Positions 8,356 through 15,816 of a stretch of DNA of 41,491 nt are shown here, piece by piece. How positions within the stretch are numbered: position 1 is the first letter of the stretch; the number at the start of each line of letters is the position of its first letter. Below the pieces are notes generated by a model. The model searched no databases. It was given only the letters and a program-made list of their open reading frames with translations, and was not told where the DNA came from. A program made the position numbers and the translations under genes. Source of the DNA: JBAYNW01 sp041678605 (lineage in GTDB: Bacteria; Cyanobacteriota; Vampirovibrionia; Gastranaerophilales; Gastranaerophilaceae); contig JBAYNW010000017.1 in NCBI GenBank assembly GCA_041678605.1, forward strand, positions 1-41,491, in the 5' to 3' direction.

Positions 8356-9693
8356 ATGAACGAAATCGGTAGTATAATCTTCAATTGGTTTGTAATCGGA
8401 CTTTTGCTCTTTTCAAACGGATTTTTTGTTGCGGCCGAATTTTCAATTGTAAGTGTGCGGAAGACCCGTATAACTCAACTTACGAACGAGGGGAATTTTA
8501 GTGCCAAACTGGCTCTGGAAGCCTTAAAAGATTTGGATAAATTCATTGCGGCAGTTCAATTGGGAGTTACAATTTCAAGCATCGGACTCGGGTGGGTCGG
8601 CGAAGCCACTCTGGTCAGGATGGTTGAACCTTTGTTTGAATTTCTGCCTGCAAATTATCAGCTTGTCGCCGCTCATAGCGTTTCCGTGGCAATTGCCTTT
8701 TCTTTGATAACCGTCTTACACGTTGTAATCGGTGAGTTGGTGCCGAAATCAATTGCCCTGCAATATCCCGAAAGGACTTCTCTTTTCATTGCCTTGCCGA
8801 TGAAATTGATTACAAAATTATTCGACCCTTTAATATCTGCCTTAAACGGACTGGGAGGGTTCTTGCTGAAACTTTTAAAAATCCCGCCCGCTCAAACTTC
8901 GCATCTGGCACACTCGATAGAAGAATTGAATATGCTTATCAATGCAAGCTACAAAGAGGGTGTTTTGGACGAGGCTGAGAAGGAAATGCTTCACAATGTT
9001 TTCAAATTCTCCGATTTAACAGCAAAACAGGTTATGGTACCAAGAACCGATATGGCTTGTATCCCTTCAGATATAAGCATTGAGGAGTTAAATGCTCTTA
9101 CGATGGAAAGCCAATACACAAGATACCCCGTCTATGAAGAAAATCTTGACCATATTTCCGGAATAATCCACGCCAAAGATTTGTATGGCTTATCTGTAAA
9201 AAATGAAGAGTTTTTGATTGAAAAGATTTTACGGCCGGTCTTGCTGGTGCCTGAAACAATCACGATGAACAATCTTGTCAGAGAATTTAAAAAACGCCAG
9301 AGTCAAATGGCAATTGTTATAGACGAATTCGGGGGTACTTCAGGGCTTATAACTCTTGAAGATGTCTTGGAGGAAATCTTCGGGGAAGTTCAAGACGAAT
9401 TTGATGAAGATGAAGAAGCTGATATCAAAGAAATTTCCGAAAATACTTATTTGGCAAATGCAATGATGCGGCTGGATGAAATAACCGAATTTTTTAACGT
9501 AGAAATTATAGACGAAGATGTAGATACAATAGGCGGTTTAGTAGTTAAACTTATTGGCAGAATTGCACAAATCGGAGATGTCGTCGAAATCCGAAACCTT
9601 GAGTTTAAGGTTAAAGAAATCGACGGTGCAAGAGTTACCAAGCTGGTTATCGTTAAAAAACCACCCGAAAAATCCGGACAAACGGAAGAATAA
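8356..9693 (+). CDS. CNNM/HlyC-CorC family transporter-like membrane protein
   Basis: The 445-residue protein has the usual order of this family. A CNNM (DUF21) membrane domain with about four hydrophobic segments fills roughly residues 1-190, including FFVAAEFSIVSVRKTR and GWVGEATLVRMVEPLF. A pair of CBS domains lies at about 215-335 (VMVPRTDMACIP, MAIVIDEFGGTSGLITLEDV), and a CorC_HlyC domain at about 350-435. Members are linked to Mg or Co efflux or homeostasis; the old hemolysin C name is historical. The ATG follows AAGGA. It converges with the next gene, leaving only 4 bases between the stops. Confidence 0.9.
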   Translation: MNEIGSIIFNWFVIGLLLFSNGFFVAAEFSIVSVRKTRITQLTNEGNFSAKLALEALKDLDKFIAAVQLGVTISSIGLGWVGEATLVRMVEPLFEFLPANYQLVAAHSVSVAIAFSLITVLHVVIGELVPKSIALQYPERTSLFIALPMKLITKLFDPLISALNGLGGFLLKLLKIPPAQTSHLAHSIEELNMLINASYKEGVLDEAEKEMLHNVFKFSDLTAKQVMVPRTDMACIPSDISIEELNALTMESQYTRYPVYEENLDHISGIIHAKDLYGLSVKNEEFLIEKILRPVLLVPETITMNNLVREFKKRQSQMAIVIDEFGGTSGLITLEDVLEEIFGEVQDEFDEDEEADIKEISENTYLANAMMRLDEITEFFNVEIIDEDVDTIGGLVVKLIGRIAQIGDVVEIRNLEFKVKEIDGARVTKLVIVKKPPEKSGQTEE

Positions 9694-9697
9694 TTTT

Positions 9698-10039
9698 TTA
9701 ATCTTCACCCATGTCGGCAATAAATTTTTTCCAATCTTTGTCAAGTTTTTTTATAAATTTGTGTGCGTCCAGTACTTCATCAGCACTTATGGGTGCGGCA
9801 CCCTCTTGCACATGCAGGGCTAAATCATCTTCGGTGTAATTTTTTAATTCGAAATCAGAAATCCCCAAAAATGCTACACCAAAACTTTTTCCGCATTTTT
9901 GACAAACAAGTTTAAGGACAATCATCTCCTCGTCTTTTGTCTTCTCTTCCCGCATAATTTCAACCGAATTTTCATCAAAATCCGATTTACACGCAGAGCA
10001 ACATAATTCCTTAAATAATGTGGCTATTTTTCTTTTCAT
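9698..10039 (-). CDS. Small zinc-ribbon-like protein, unknown function
   Basis: The 113-residue product begins MKRKIATLFKELCCSACKSD. It has two CxxC pairs (CSAC near residue 15 and CQKC near 47) with spacing that fits a zinc ribbon, followed by an acidic, helical C-terminal half (DDLALHVQEG, DKDWKKFIAD). The ATG at 10039 is preferred over an upstream in-frame start because the latter adds only a short, poorly supported extension. No family was recognised. It is transcribed divergently from the microprotein at 10202. Confidence 0.7.
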   Translation of the reverse strand: MKRKIATLFKELCCSACKSDFDENSVEIMREEKTKDEEMIVLKLVCQKCGKSFGVAFLGISDFELKNYTEDDLALHVQEGAAPISADEVLDAHKFIKKLDKDWKKFIADMGED

Positions 10040-10201
10040 AACTACCCTCAACTTTAATTCTAACACAAAACGCTATCCTACCCGTCCGCCTAAATTGAAC
10101 ATAAAATCTAATTTATTAAGTTTTATGAAGTTATTTGAAATCAATGTTAATGAATATTAAACATGTGGAACAGTATACTGTAAGCTATAGGAGTGAATAT
10201 T

Positions 10202-10297
10202 ATGGAAGCTTTTAATTTAGTTCTATTCGGCTTCATCGTTTATGCAGCATTGATAGTGGTACCAAGCATTTGGGATGAATTTGTAACACATCACTAA
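10202..10297 (+). CDS. 31-residue single-span membrane microprotein
   Basis: A complete frame, ATG to TAA, encodes 31 residues. They form one hydrophobic span (LVLFGFIVYAALIVVPSIW) with an acidic N-terminal edge and a C-terminal tail DEFVTHH. A good ribosome binding site (TAGGAGTG) sits 8 bases upstream. Single-span proteins of this size are often small subunits of membrane complexes, as in photosynthetic or respiratory complexes of cyanobacteria. The sequence was not matched to any of them. It lies in a clean intergenic interval, with nothing else explaining it. Confidence 0.6.
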   Translation: MEAFNLVLFGFIVYAALIVVPSIWDEFVTHH

Positions 10298-10446
10298 TCT
10301 ACATTGGGTTAATTCCAAACAAATTTTCAATCTTCGATTAAAGAGAGAGACGCCATTTTGATGGAAAAGTTCCTGAAACCACGGAAACGGCTCGTTTTGT
10401 GCATGGTAAAATGGTGAGTGGGGAAATGTGTGAGGGGAAGTGAGAA

Positions 10447-11499
10447 GTGAGCAAAAGGAAACAGGAAACGGGGAACGGTAAAAGGGGAAAGGAAATTGGT
10501 AATTGGGAATTGGGAATTGGGAACAGAACCGTTCGACCATTCAACCCTTCAACTCTTCAACCTTATCGGCACTATACGGTCATGAAACACGAAGCGGTCG
10601 ACGCTCTAATGTGCGGTGATGAAAATAGAGGCGGACTTGTTTACGTTGATGCGACTTTGGGCGGCGGCGGTCACAGCGAGTTAATTTTGCAAAAAACTAA
10701 ACCCTCCGGCCGGTTGATTTCTTTCGACATCGACGATGACGCAATCAATGCGGCATCGGAGCGGCTGAAAGATTACAATAACTTAACAATAGTGAAAGGC
10801 TCTTATACAAATATTAAGAAAGTTTTACAAGAATTAAAAATAGATAAGATAACGGGCGGAATACTCTTTGATTTGGGGGCTTCGTACCATCAATTAACCC
10901 TTGCGGAACGTGGGTTTTCTTTCTCAAAAGATGCCCCTTTAGACATGCGATTTAATAAAGACGCGGATTTTTCGGCTTTCGATGCGGTGAATTCCTATAG
11001 TGAAGCGGACTTGGTGCGTATTTTTAGCGAATACGGCGAGGAAAGATTTTCAAAGCGAATTGCAAAAAAAATAGTAGAGCAAAGGAAGGCTAAAACCATT
11101 GACACTACTGGCGAGTTGGCTGATTTAATATTAGATGTGACTCCCCGCGTAAAATCATCCATTCATCCGGCCACAAGGGTGTTTCAGGCCATTCGGATAG
11201 AGGTCAATCAAGAGTTAACAAATGTAAAAAAAGCACTGGAAGAAGTGTTGGCTTTATTGGCAGATGGTGCTATAATTAGCGTAATAAGTTTTCATTCTCT
11301 TGAGGATAGGATTGTAAAAAATTTCTTTAAATATCATTCGCTAAAGTGCAGATGTGAAAAAAATCAGATGATATGCAAATGCGGACCGCCGGAATTGGAA
11401 ATTGTTACAAAAAAACCTGTTTTGGCAAGTGCAGAAGAAATAAAAGAAAACCCGCCGTCAAGAAGTGCTAAATTAAGGGTTGCGAGAAGGAAATCGTAA
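10447..11499 (+). CDS. rsmH: 16S rRNA (cytosine(1402)-N(4))-methyltransferase RsmH
   Basis: RsmH methylates C1402 of 16S rRNA using SAM and usually begins the dcw cell-wall cluster. The SAM site VDATLGGGGHS, the downstream GILFDLGASYHQL and the C-terminal ISFHSLEDRIVKNFF are all present. The start is unusual. The family-typical N-terminal phrase (His, then a hydrophobic run, then EAVDAL) appears here as RHYTVMKHEAVDAL, so ATG 10582 would cut into it. The only in-frame starts upstream are GTG 10447 and a TTG, both inside the dispersed repeat at 10487-10563. The repeat therefore seems to have replaced the original 5' end and now supplies the first 40 or so codons. An FtsL-like gene follows 59 bases later. 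Confidence 0.9.
   Translation: MSKRKQETGNGKRGKEIGNWELGIGNRTVRPFNPSTLQPYRHYTVMKHEAVDALMCGDENRGGLVYVDATLGGGGHSELILQKTKPSGRLISFDIDDDAINAASERLKDYNNLTIVKGSYTNIKKVLQELKIDKITGGILFDLGASYHQLTLAERGFSFSKDAPLDMRFNKDADFSAFDAVNSYSEADLVRIFSEYGEERFSKRIAKKIVEQRKAKTIDTTGELADLILDVTPRVKSSIHPATRVFQAIRIEVNQELTNVKKALEEVLALLADGAIISVISFHSLEDRIVKNFFKYHSLKCRCEKNQMICKCGPPELEIVTKKPVLASAEEIKENPPSRSAKLRVARRKS
10487..10563. repeat. STRR-like tract overlapping the rsmH 5' end
   Basis: Heptamers of AATTGGG type (at least three in a row) are followed by a GTTCGACC/ATTCAACC/CTTCAAC tract, the same pair as at 237-300. It is read in frame at the start of rsmH. Confidence 0.75.
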
Positions 11500-11558
11500 T
11501 CCCTGTTCCAATTGAGTGCAGGGTTGCTAAAAAACTTTATAGTTAGGGAGTAGGATAA

Positions 11559-12014
11559 TTGAGTAAAAACCAAGTTCAAAGTAATAGTTATGCATATGAA
11601 TACCAAGAACGTTATCAAAGCAATCCTCAGCAGTACAGTCCTATAATTGAGGGCTATTTTCCAAAGGAGAACACAAGAAAAGAAATGGCAATTAGAAAGA
11701 TTAATACGACTTTGACTACCCTGTTATTTGTTTCTCTCGTCCTGACGGCCGTAAGCTATTATTTTGCGACTGCCAATGAAATGGTTTTGAACAATTTAAG
11801 CCGGCAAACCGTTGTTTTAAATGATGAGAATTCCGATTTGCAAAACAGATTGGACAGGCTGAAATCTTTCAACAACGTTGATATAACAATGCAAAAGAAT
11901 AATATGTTAAGGAAAGCCCAGCAGGTAATTGAAATTCCCGCAGTTTCTTTAAATAAAGTTGCCGATAAAAAAATTGATACTCAAAAACCTTTCACCTGGT
12001 CAATCGGGTACTAG
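11559..12014 (+). CDS. FtsL-like bitopic protein (septum formation initiator type)
   Basis: The 151-residue product has a polar N-terminal tail of about 50 residues. One membrane span follows (TTLLFVSLVLTAVSYYF, about 57-73), then a coiled-coil-forming extracytoplasmic stretch (LNDENSDLQNRLDRLKSF). That topology and the place directly after rsmH match FtsL of dcw clusters, which bridges FtsB and FtsQ at the divisome. Sequence identity to FtsL is always low, so the name is inferred from topology and position. The start is TTG 11559, with a GGGAG site upstream. No ftsI or mur genes follow. A repeat field begins 12 bases after the stop, so the cluster is cut short here. Confidence 0.6.
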   Translation: MSKNQVQSNSYAYEYQERYQSNPQQYSPIIEGYFPKENTRKEMAIRKINTTLTTLLFVSLVLTAVSYYFATANEMVLNNLSRQTVVLNDENSDLQNRLDRLKSFNNVDITMQKNNMLRKAQQVIEIPAVSLNKVADKKIDTQKPFTWSIGY

Positions 12015-12025
12015 ACGATAAGTTA

Positions 12026-12166
12026 AAGGGTCGAAGGGCTTTTTATGAAGTGATTAAGTGACTGTGTGATTAAGTGATTAAGTGCAACAAAAAAATTAAA
12101 ACTTTTCTTTTCCCGTTTCTCTTCTCACGTCTCACCTCTCACGTCTCACGTTTTCCTTTTTCCCTC
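12026..12166. repeat. STRR-like composite repeat (inverted orientation)
   Basis: A near copy of 7190-7355 with the same order: TTTTTATGAAG, period-8 TGATTAAG units, CAACAAAAAAATTAAAAC, then period-7 CTCACGT/CTCACCT units. It begins just after the FtsL-like gene. Confidence 0.75.
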
Positions 12167-12170
12167 TTAT

Positions 12171-12340
12171 TGTCATCCCGCACCGGTTAGGGCATGGCGG
12201 TTGGCTTGTGTTATTCATTCTGATGCGGGATCTGACACTAATTAGCAGTCAAAGAAGGTTGGTTGGGCTTTTGACTGACCCCCTCCCCCAAGTTTATATT
12301 TGCAAAATTGTTATTCTTCCTCCCCCCTTGAGGGGGAGGA
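12171..12340. repeat. Inverted copy of the 98-222 composite repeat
   Basis: 12171-12233 is the reverse complement of 160-222 with a few differences. 12306-12340 is the reverse complement of the C/G palindrome region 98-125. Together they are a mirrored block. The stretch 12341-12526 adds a G-rich run and, at 12412-12452, a partial GGATTGCTTCG...CTCGCAACGACA element of the family at 24389-24655. Confidence 0.7.
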
Positions 12341-12526
12341 TTGAGGCGGGGGGCAATCGAGGGTGAGGGTTTGGGGTGGGGGGCTTAAATTTGTCCGACA
12401 ACAAGGAATTTGGATTGCTTCGTCGCAAATTTGCTCCTCGCAACGACAAGAAATTCCGTTCCCTGTTACCTTTTTAAAAATTCGCGAAGCATTATTGCAC
12501 TTAATCACTTAGCATAGAATAAGTCG

Positions 12527-12580
12527 ATGAGTCGATAAGTTGAACGGTTCTATTCCCAATTACCCATTTCCCATTTCCCC
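12527..12580. repeat. STRR-like tract at the 3' end of the pilin-like gene
   Basis: TTCCCAAT/TACCCAT/TTCCCAT heptamers preceded by a GTCGATAAGTTGAACGG tract. This is the inverted form of the pair seen at 10487-10563, abutting the stop codon region at 12582. Confidence 0.6.
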
Positions 12581-12581
12581 G

Positions 12582-13466
12582 CTAGTAATTCATCTGCCAG
12601 CCTTCGTCGATGATACGGCCGGTACAATAGTAACCCTCTTTATCGGTTCCACCATTATATCCATAGTTACAAAGGCCGGTTTTCCAATAGGCATATTTAG
12701 CCCCACCCGTAGGATATAAAGCTGGTCCGCTAGTATTGTCAATCACAAACTGAAATATATCACGGCCAAGGGCATTTGGTTTTTTGAATCCATTTACATC
12801 AATATTAACCCAAGTTATGCACACTTTGGTTAAAGAACCGCTTGTAGCACTACAGCCTAAAGAAGGAGTATAAAACCTGACCGCCATTCCATCTGCTGTT
12901 ATAAATCTGTAATAATTTGAGCCATCATATCCGCTTGCGGTGTCACTGCCGTCAAAACTTCGTGCTATCGTATTTGGAAAACAGCCTGTTGTAGTTGTAT
13001 CACAGTTTTTTACTACTTTAAAATACTTAGCTATTTTATCTCCCATGGTTTTTAAATCATTCGAATCAAAGAAACAGCTCAGATCGCCTATACAGCCGCC
13101 ATCGGCGGCCATTTGCACAAGTGCTTGATTCCAGTTTGAGTAAGCTTTTTGTAAGCTTGTAACATAAATCTGCTTTTGCGTATTTGCTACCAAGGTTGGG
13201 ATTGTATATTCAGCCACAACTCCGATTATACCAAGCACGATAAGGACTTCGGCGAGAGTGAAGGCGGGTCGAATGGTCAATTTTTTAGCGTCGTTGCGAG
13301 GGGAAACCGTGAGACGTGAGAGGTGAGACGTGAGAAGAGAAATTGGAGAAGAGAAACGGAATTTCCCGTCGTTGCGAGGCTTTAGCCACTCTGCCGAGTT
13401 AAAAGATACTGAATGTATCTTTTGACGAGAGGAAAATCCAAAAAAACATTTACAAAAATTTTTCAA
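12582..13466 (-). CDS. Type IV pilin-like protein with prepilin N-terminal motif
   Basis: The core begins RPAFTLAEVLIVLGIIGVV, a prepilin peptidase signature in which Phe follows the cleavage site and Glu is at +5. A long hydrophobic helix and a Cys-containing globular domain of about 200 residues follow (GGCIGDLSCFF, DGSDTASGYDGSNYY), as in pseudopilins of type II secretion or type IV pili. The start is uncertain. The frame is open back to TTG 13466, but the 60 or so leader residues (such as WLKPRNDGKF and LLTSHLSRLT) are translated dispersed repeats. TTG 13280 would give a short leader, MTIRPA, without a convincing ribosome binding site. A long repeat-derived leader, or a gene whose start was destroyed, are both possible. 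Confidence 0.8.
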   Translation of the reverse strand: MKNFCKCFFGFSSRQKIHSVSFNSAEWLKPRNDGKFRFSSPISLLTSHLSRLTVSPRNDAKKLTIRPAFTLAEVLIVLGIIGVVAEYTIPTLVANTQKQIYVTSLQKAYSNWNQALVQMAADGGCIGDLSCFFDSNDLKTMGDKIAKYFKVVKNCDTTTTGCFPNTIARSFDGSDTASGYDGSNYYRFITADGMAVRFYTPSLGCSATSGSLTKVCITWVNIDVNGFKKPNALGRDIFQFVIDNTSGPALYPTGGAKYAYWKTGLCNYGYNGGTDKEGYYCTGRIIDEGWQMNY

Positions 13467-13546
13467 TTCTTTACCCTTTCTGATTAATTGGCCTTAAGTA
13501 TAACATTTTTTTAGGGGTTTTGTCAAATTGTTTACATTTTATTAAG

Positions 13547-13709
13547 GGAACGGGGGGAACGGTGAGACGTGAGAGGTGAGACGTGAGAAGGGAAAGGGAA
13601 AGTTTTAATTTTTTTGTTGCACTTAATCACTTAATCACCCAGTCACTTAATCACTTCGTAAAAAGCCGTTCGACCGTTCAACCCTTCAACCTTTCAACCC
13701 TTCAACCGT
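13547..13709. repeat. STRR-like composite repeat (forward orientation)
   Basis: Period-7 GAGACGT/GAGAGGT units, GAAAGTTTTAATTTTTTT, five period-8 ACTTAATC-type units, AAAAAGCC, then CCGTTCAA/CCCTTCAA units. It is the same layout as 314-416. It fills most of the gap 13467-13802 between the pilin-like gene and the FliJ-like gene. Confidence 0.75.
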
Positions 13710-13802
13710 CAAAATATACACATTCTGGAGGATGTTGAACACCAACCTTATGTTGTAGTCTGTTTACAGGTGTAGTTATGCAAGTTAAGGGAGGGATGTT
13801 TT

Positions 13803-14168
13803 TTGAAAAAGTATTCGTTTAAATTCCAGAGTGCTCTTGATATGCGTGAAAAAAAGCTTGAGGACAAAAAACTCGAAATGGCCGAGACTATCGCTCAGCT
13901 GAATGAGCAAAACCGAAAGCTGGAAAAACTTGTTTCAAAAAAGGAGCCGGATATCCTCGAAATCAGCAGTTACAAAAATTACATGTCAAAGATATTTTTA
14001 GATAGGAATAATCAGGCAAAGGCTGTTGAAAATATCAGCGACATTCTCAGGTTCAAGCAACTTGAAGTGAGCAATGCTCTGGAGGAAGTGAAAGCAATTG
14101 AAAACTTAAAAGAAAATAAAACCCATGACGAGCATGCCTCAATCAGGACAGGGGTTTTGAATTATTAA
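13803..14168 (+). CDS. FliJ-like coiled-coil protein
   Basis: The 121-residue product is almost entirely charged helix. Its start KYSFKFQSALDMREKKLEDK and a later KAVENISDILRFKQLEVSNA followed by ALEEVKAIENLKEN follow the FliJ/YscO pattern, where a coiled coil stimulates the export ATPase of flagellar or type III systems. FliJ is about 147 residues, so this is somewhat short. The start is TTG 13803, with GGGAGG nine bases upstream; the ATG at 13796 is out of frame. No flagellar gene lies nearby, so the assignment is tentative and a generic coiled-coil protein is possible. Confidence 0.5.
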   Translation: MKKYSFKFQSALDMREKKLEDKKLEMAETIAQLNEQNRKLEKLVSKKEPDILEISSYKNYMSKIFLDRNNQAKAVENISDILRFKQLEVSNALEEVKAIENLKENKTHDEHASIRTGVLNY

Positions 14169-14296
14169 GCAATGTTGCTAAATGTGAAGAAATATTAAAT
14201 CCCCCGAAAAGCATGTTCATCATGGGTTTGAGGGGAAAAGCTAAAAGGAGAAAAACACCAAAAAAACAAATACTTGTCCAAACGTAAAAGATAGAA

Positions 14297-14350
14297 TATA
14301 ATTAAAACATGTTCTGCTTTTGGTGGCAGAAGCTTGTGGGGAGAGGGTAA
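14297..14350 (+). promoter_or_regulatory. -10 box and possible leaderless 13-codon leader ORF before pipY
   Basis: TATAAT at 14297-14302 is followed 6 bases later by an ATG (14309) opening MFCFWWQKLVGRG and a TAA at 14348-14350. This small frame overlaps, in another frame, an open extension of pipY that could start at GTG 14320. It may be chance. The 14169-14296 interval holds no other recognised signal. Confidence 0.3.
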
Positions 14351-14400
14351 ATAATTTAGCCATCGCCGAAATCGGCGAAACGACAGTTCAGGAAGAAATC

Positions 14401-15066
14401 ATGAGCAGTAAAATTAGAGAAAATCTCTCACAAATAGAAGAAGACATCGCACCTTATACACCGAATATTATCGCAGTCACAAAGTATTTCGATGAAAGCA
14501 AAATTGCTGAGGCTTACAACGCAGGTTTGCGTGATTTTGGCGAATCAAGAGTTCTTGAGGCAATCGAGAAAATTGAAAAATTACCGCAAGAAGTCAGAGA
14601 AAATTCGAATTTCCATTTAATCGGGCATCTGCAAGCAAATAAAGCCCGCAGGGCAGTTGGAAATTTTGATTATATCCACTCGGTTGATTCTTTAAAATTG
14701 GCTCAGACACTTTCTGAAGAAGCTTTGAGAATAGGAATAAAACAAAAGGTTTTGCTGCAAATCAATAACGCAAATGAAGAACAAAAGTTTGGTTTTTCAA
14801 AGGATGAAATCCTCAAAAATTTTGAAGAAATTAAATCCTTAAATGGCCTTGAGGTTGTCGGCCTGATGAATATAGCACCTCTCGGGTTGGAAAAACGGGC
14901 TTTGAGTGAATTATTTAGAGATATTGTTGAGTTGAAATGCAGATTGGAAAAAGAATTTGATTGCGAATTGAAAGAGATTTCGATGGGAATGAGCGGTGAT
15001 TATAAAGAGGCAGTTGTAGCAGGGGCTACAATGATACGAATCGGAAGAAAGTTGTTTAGTCAGTAA
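14401..15066 (+). CDS. pipY: PLP homeostasis protein (PipY/YggS/YlmE family)
   Basis: The protein is a single-domain alanine-racemase-fold protein that binds pyridoxal phosphate and controls PLP and amino acid pools. Signatures are NIIAVTKYFDESKI with the PLP lysine near residue 29, DFGESRV, HLIGHLQANKAR and the C-terminal EISMGMSGDYKEAV. The ATG 14401 is chosen for its AGGAAG site and gives 221 residues, normal for the family. An in-frame GTG at 14320 would add 27 residues and lacks a ribosome binding site. sepF follows 21 bases after the stop, the order seen in cyanobacteria (pipY next to cdv2/sepF) and in Gram-positive ylmE-ylmF. No pipX was seen upstream. Confidence 0.92.
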   Translation: MSSKIRENLSQIEEDIAPYTPNIIAVTKYFDESKIAEAYNAGLRDFGESRVLEAIEKIEKLPQEVRENSNFHLIGHLQANKARRAVGNFDYIHSVDSLKLAQTLSEEALRIGIKQKVLLQINNANEEQKFGFSKDEILKNFEEIKSLNGLEVVGLMNIAPLGLEKRALSELFRDIVELKCRLEKEFDCELKEISMGMSGDYKEAVVAGATMIRIGRKLFSQ

Positions 15067-15087
15067 GATAAATTGGAGGAAAGATTA

Positions 15088-15594
15088 GTGGCAGTTTCAG
15101 AAAAAATTAAATCATTAGTAGGATTTTTAACACAGGGGTTTGAACAAAGAGATGACATGTTTGAAGATATGGCAGAAGAATTAGAGATGGATTATCCGGT
15201 AGAAGATAACCTTGCTCTTGCTCCTGCGTATTCAAATTCTTATCGAAATGAAAGAAATGACAGGAATGACCTAAAAGTTGTTGCTCATCCTAATTATAAA
15301 GGTTACGAGGTTATGGTTATTGAACCTCGTTCTTTCGGCGAAGCAGGACAAATTGTTCAGAACCTGAAAGAAAGAAAAACAATTGTTTTAAATCTTCACC
15401 TTCTGGATAAAGAGCAATCTCAAAGAACTATTGATTTCGTTTGCGGAGCAGCTCATGCAATAAACGGCAAGCCGCAAAAAGTCGGAGATATGGTTTTCAT
15501 TTTTACACCGAGCAACGTTGTTTTGTCAGTCGATGCGACTGCAAGCACAAATAAATTCAGAGATTCTTTGTGGAATCAACCACAATCAGTATAA
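15088..15594 (+). CDS. sepF: Cell division protein SepF (Cdv2/YlmF)
   Basis: SepF is a cytoplasmic FtsZ-binding protein that anchors the Z ring to the membrane through an N-terminal amphipathic helix. Here the helix is SEKIKSLVGFLTQGF. A variable acidic linker follows, then the conserved core (VMVIEPRSFGEAGQIVQNLK, VLNLHLLDKEQSQRTIDFVC and DMVFIFTPSNV). GTG 15088 is preferred. The frame is open to a TTG at 15073, but that codon overlaps the GGAGG site serving the GTG. It ends about 50 bases before a strong terminator, closing the pipY-sepF unit. Confidence 0.93.
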   Translation: MAVSEKIKSLVGFLTQGFEQRDDMFEDMAEELEMDYPVEDNLALAPAYSNSYRNERNDRNDLKVVAHPNYKGYEVMVIEPRSFGEAGQIVQNLKERKTIVLNLHLLDKEQSQRTIDFVCGAAHAINGKPQKVGDMVFIFTPSNVVLSVDATASTNKFRDSLWNQPQSV

Positions 15595-15647
15595 GAAGAC
15601 GAGGGCAAATAATTACCTCAATTTATTTAATGATAGTTGTACTTTTT

Positions 15648-15672
15648 GGGAGGCGGAGCCTCCCTTTTTTTT
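15648..15672 (+). terminator. Rho-independent terminator after sepF
   Basis: GGGAGGC/GCCTCCC stem of 7 bp with a 3-base loop, followed by eight T. Confidence 0.85.
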
Positions 15673-15816
15673 GCATTTTTATTTTAAATTAAATTGATTT
15701 TAAAACATTTTTATTCTATCATCTTATTGTAAATTTATTGCTAATAAATTTAACGTAAATATGAGTCGGGTTGGCATTAAAAACTTACCGACGCAAAAAA
15801 ATTAAGGAGAAGAAAG

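Noticed and set aside
15595..15816. SAM riboswitch upstream of metK
   Set aside because: Beyond the sepF terminator, no SAM-I, SAM-II or related core was recognised; a covariance search would settle it.
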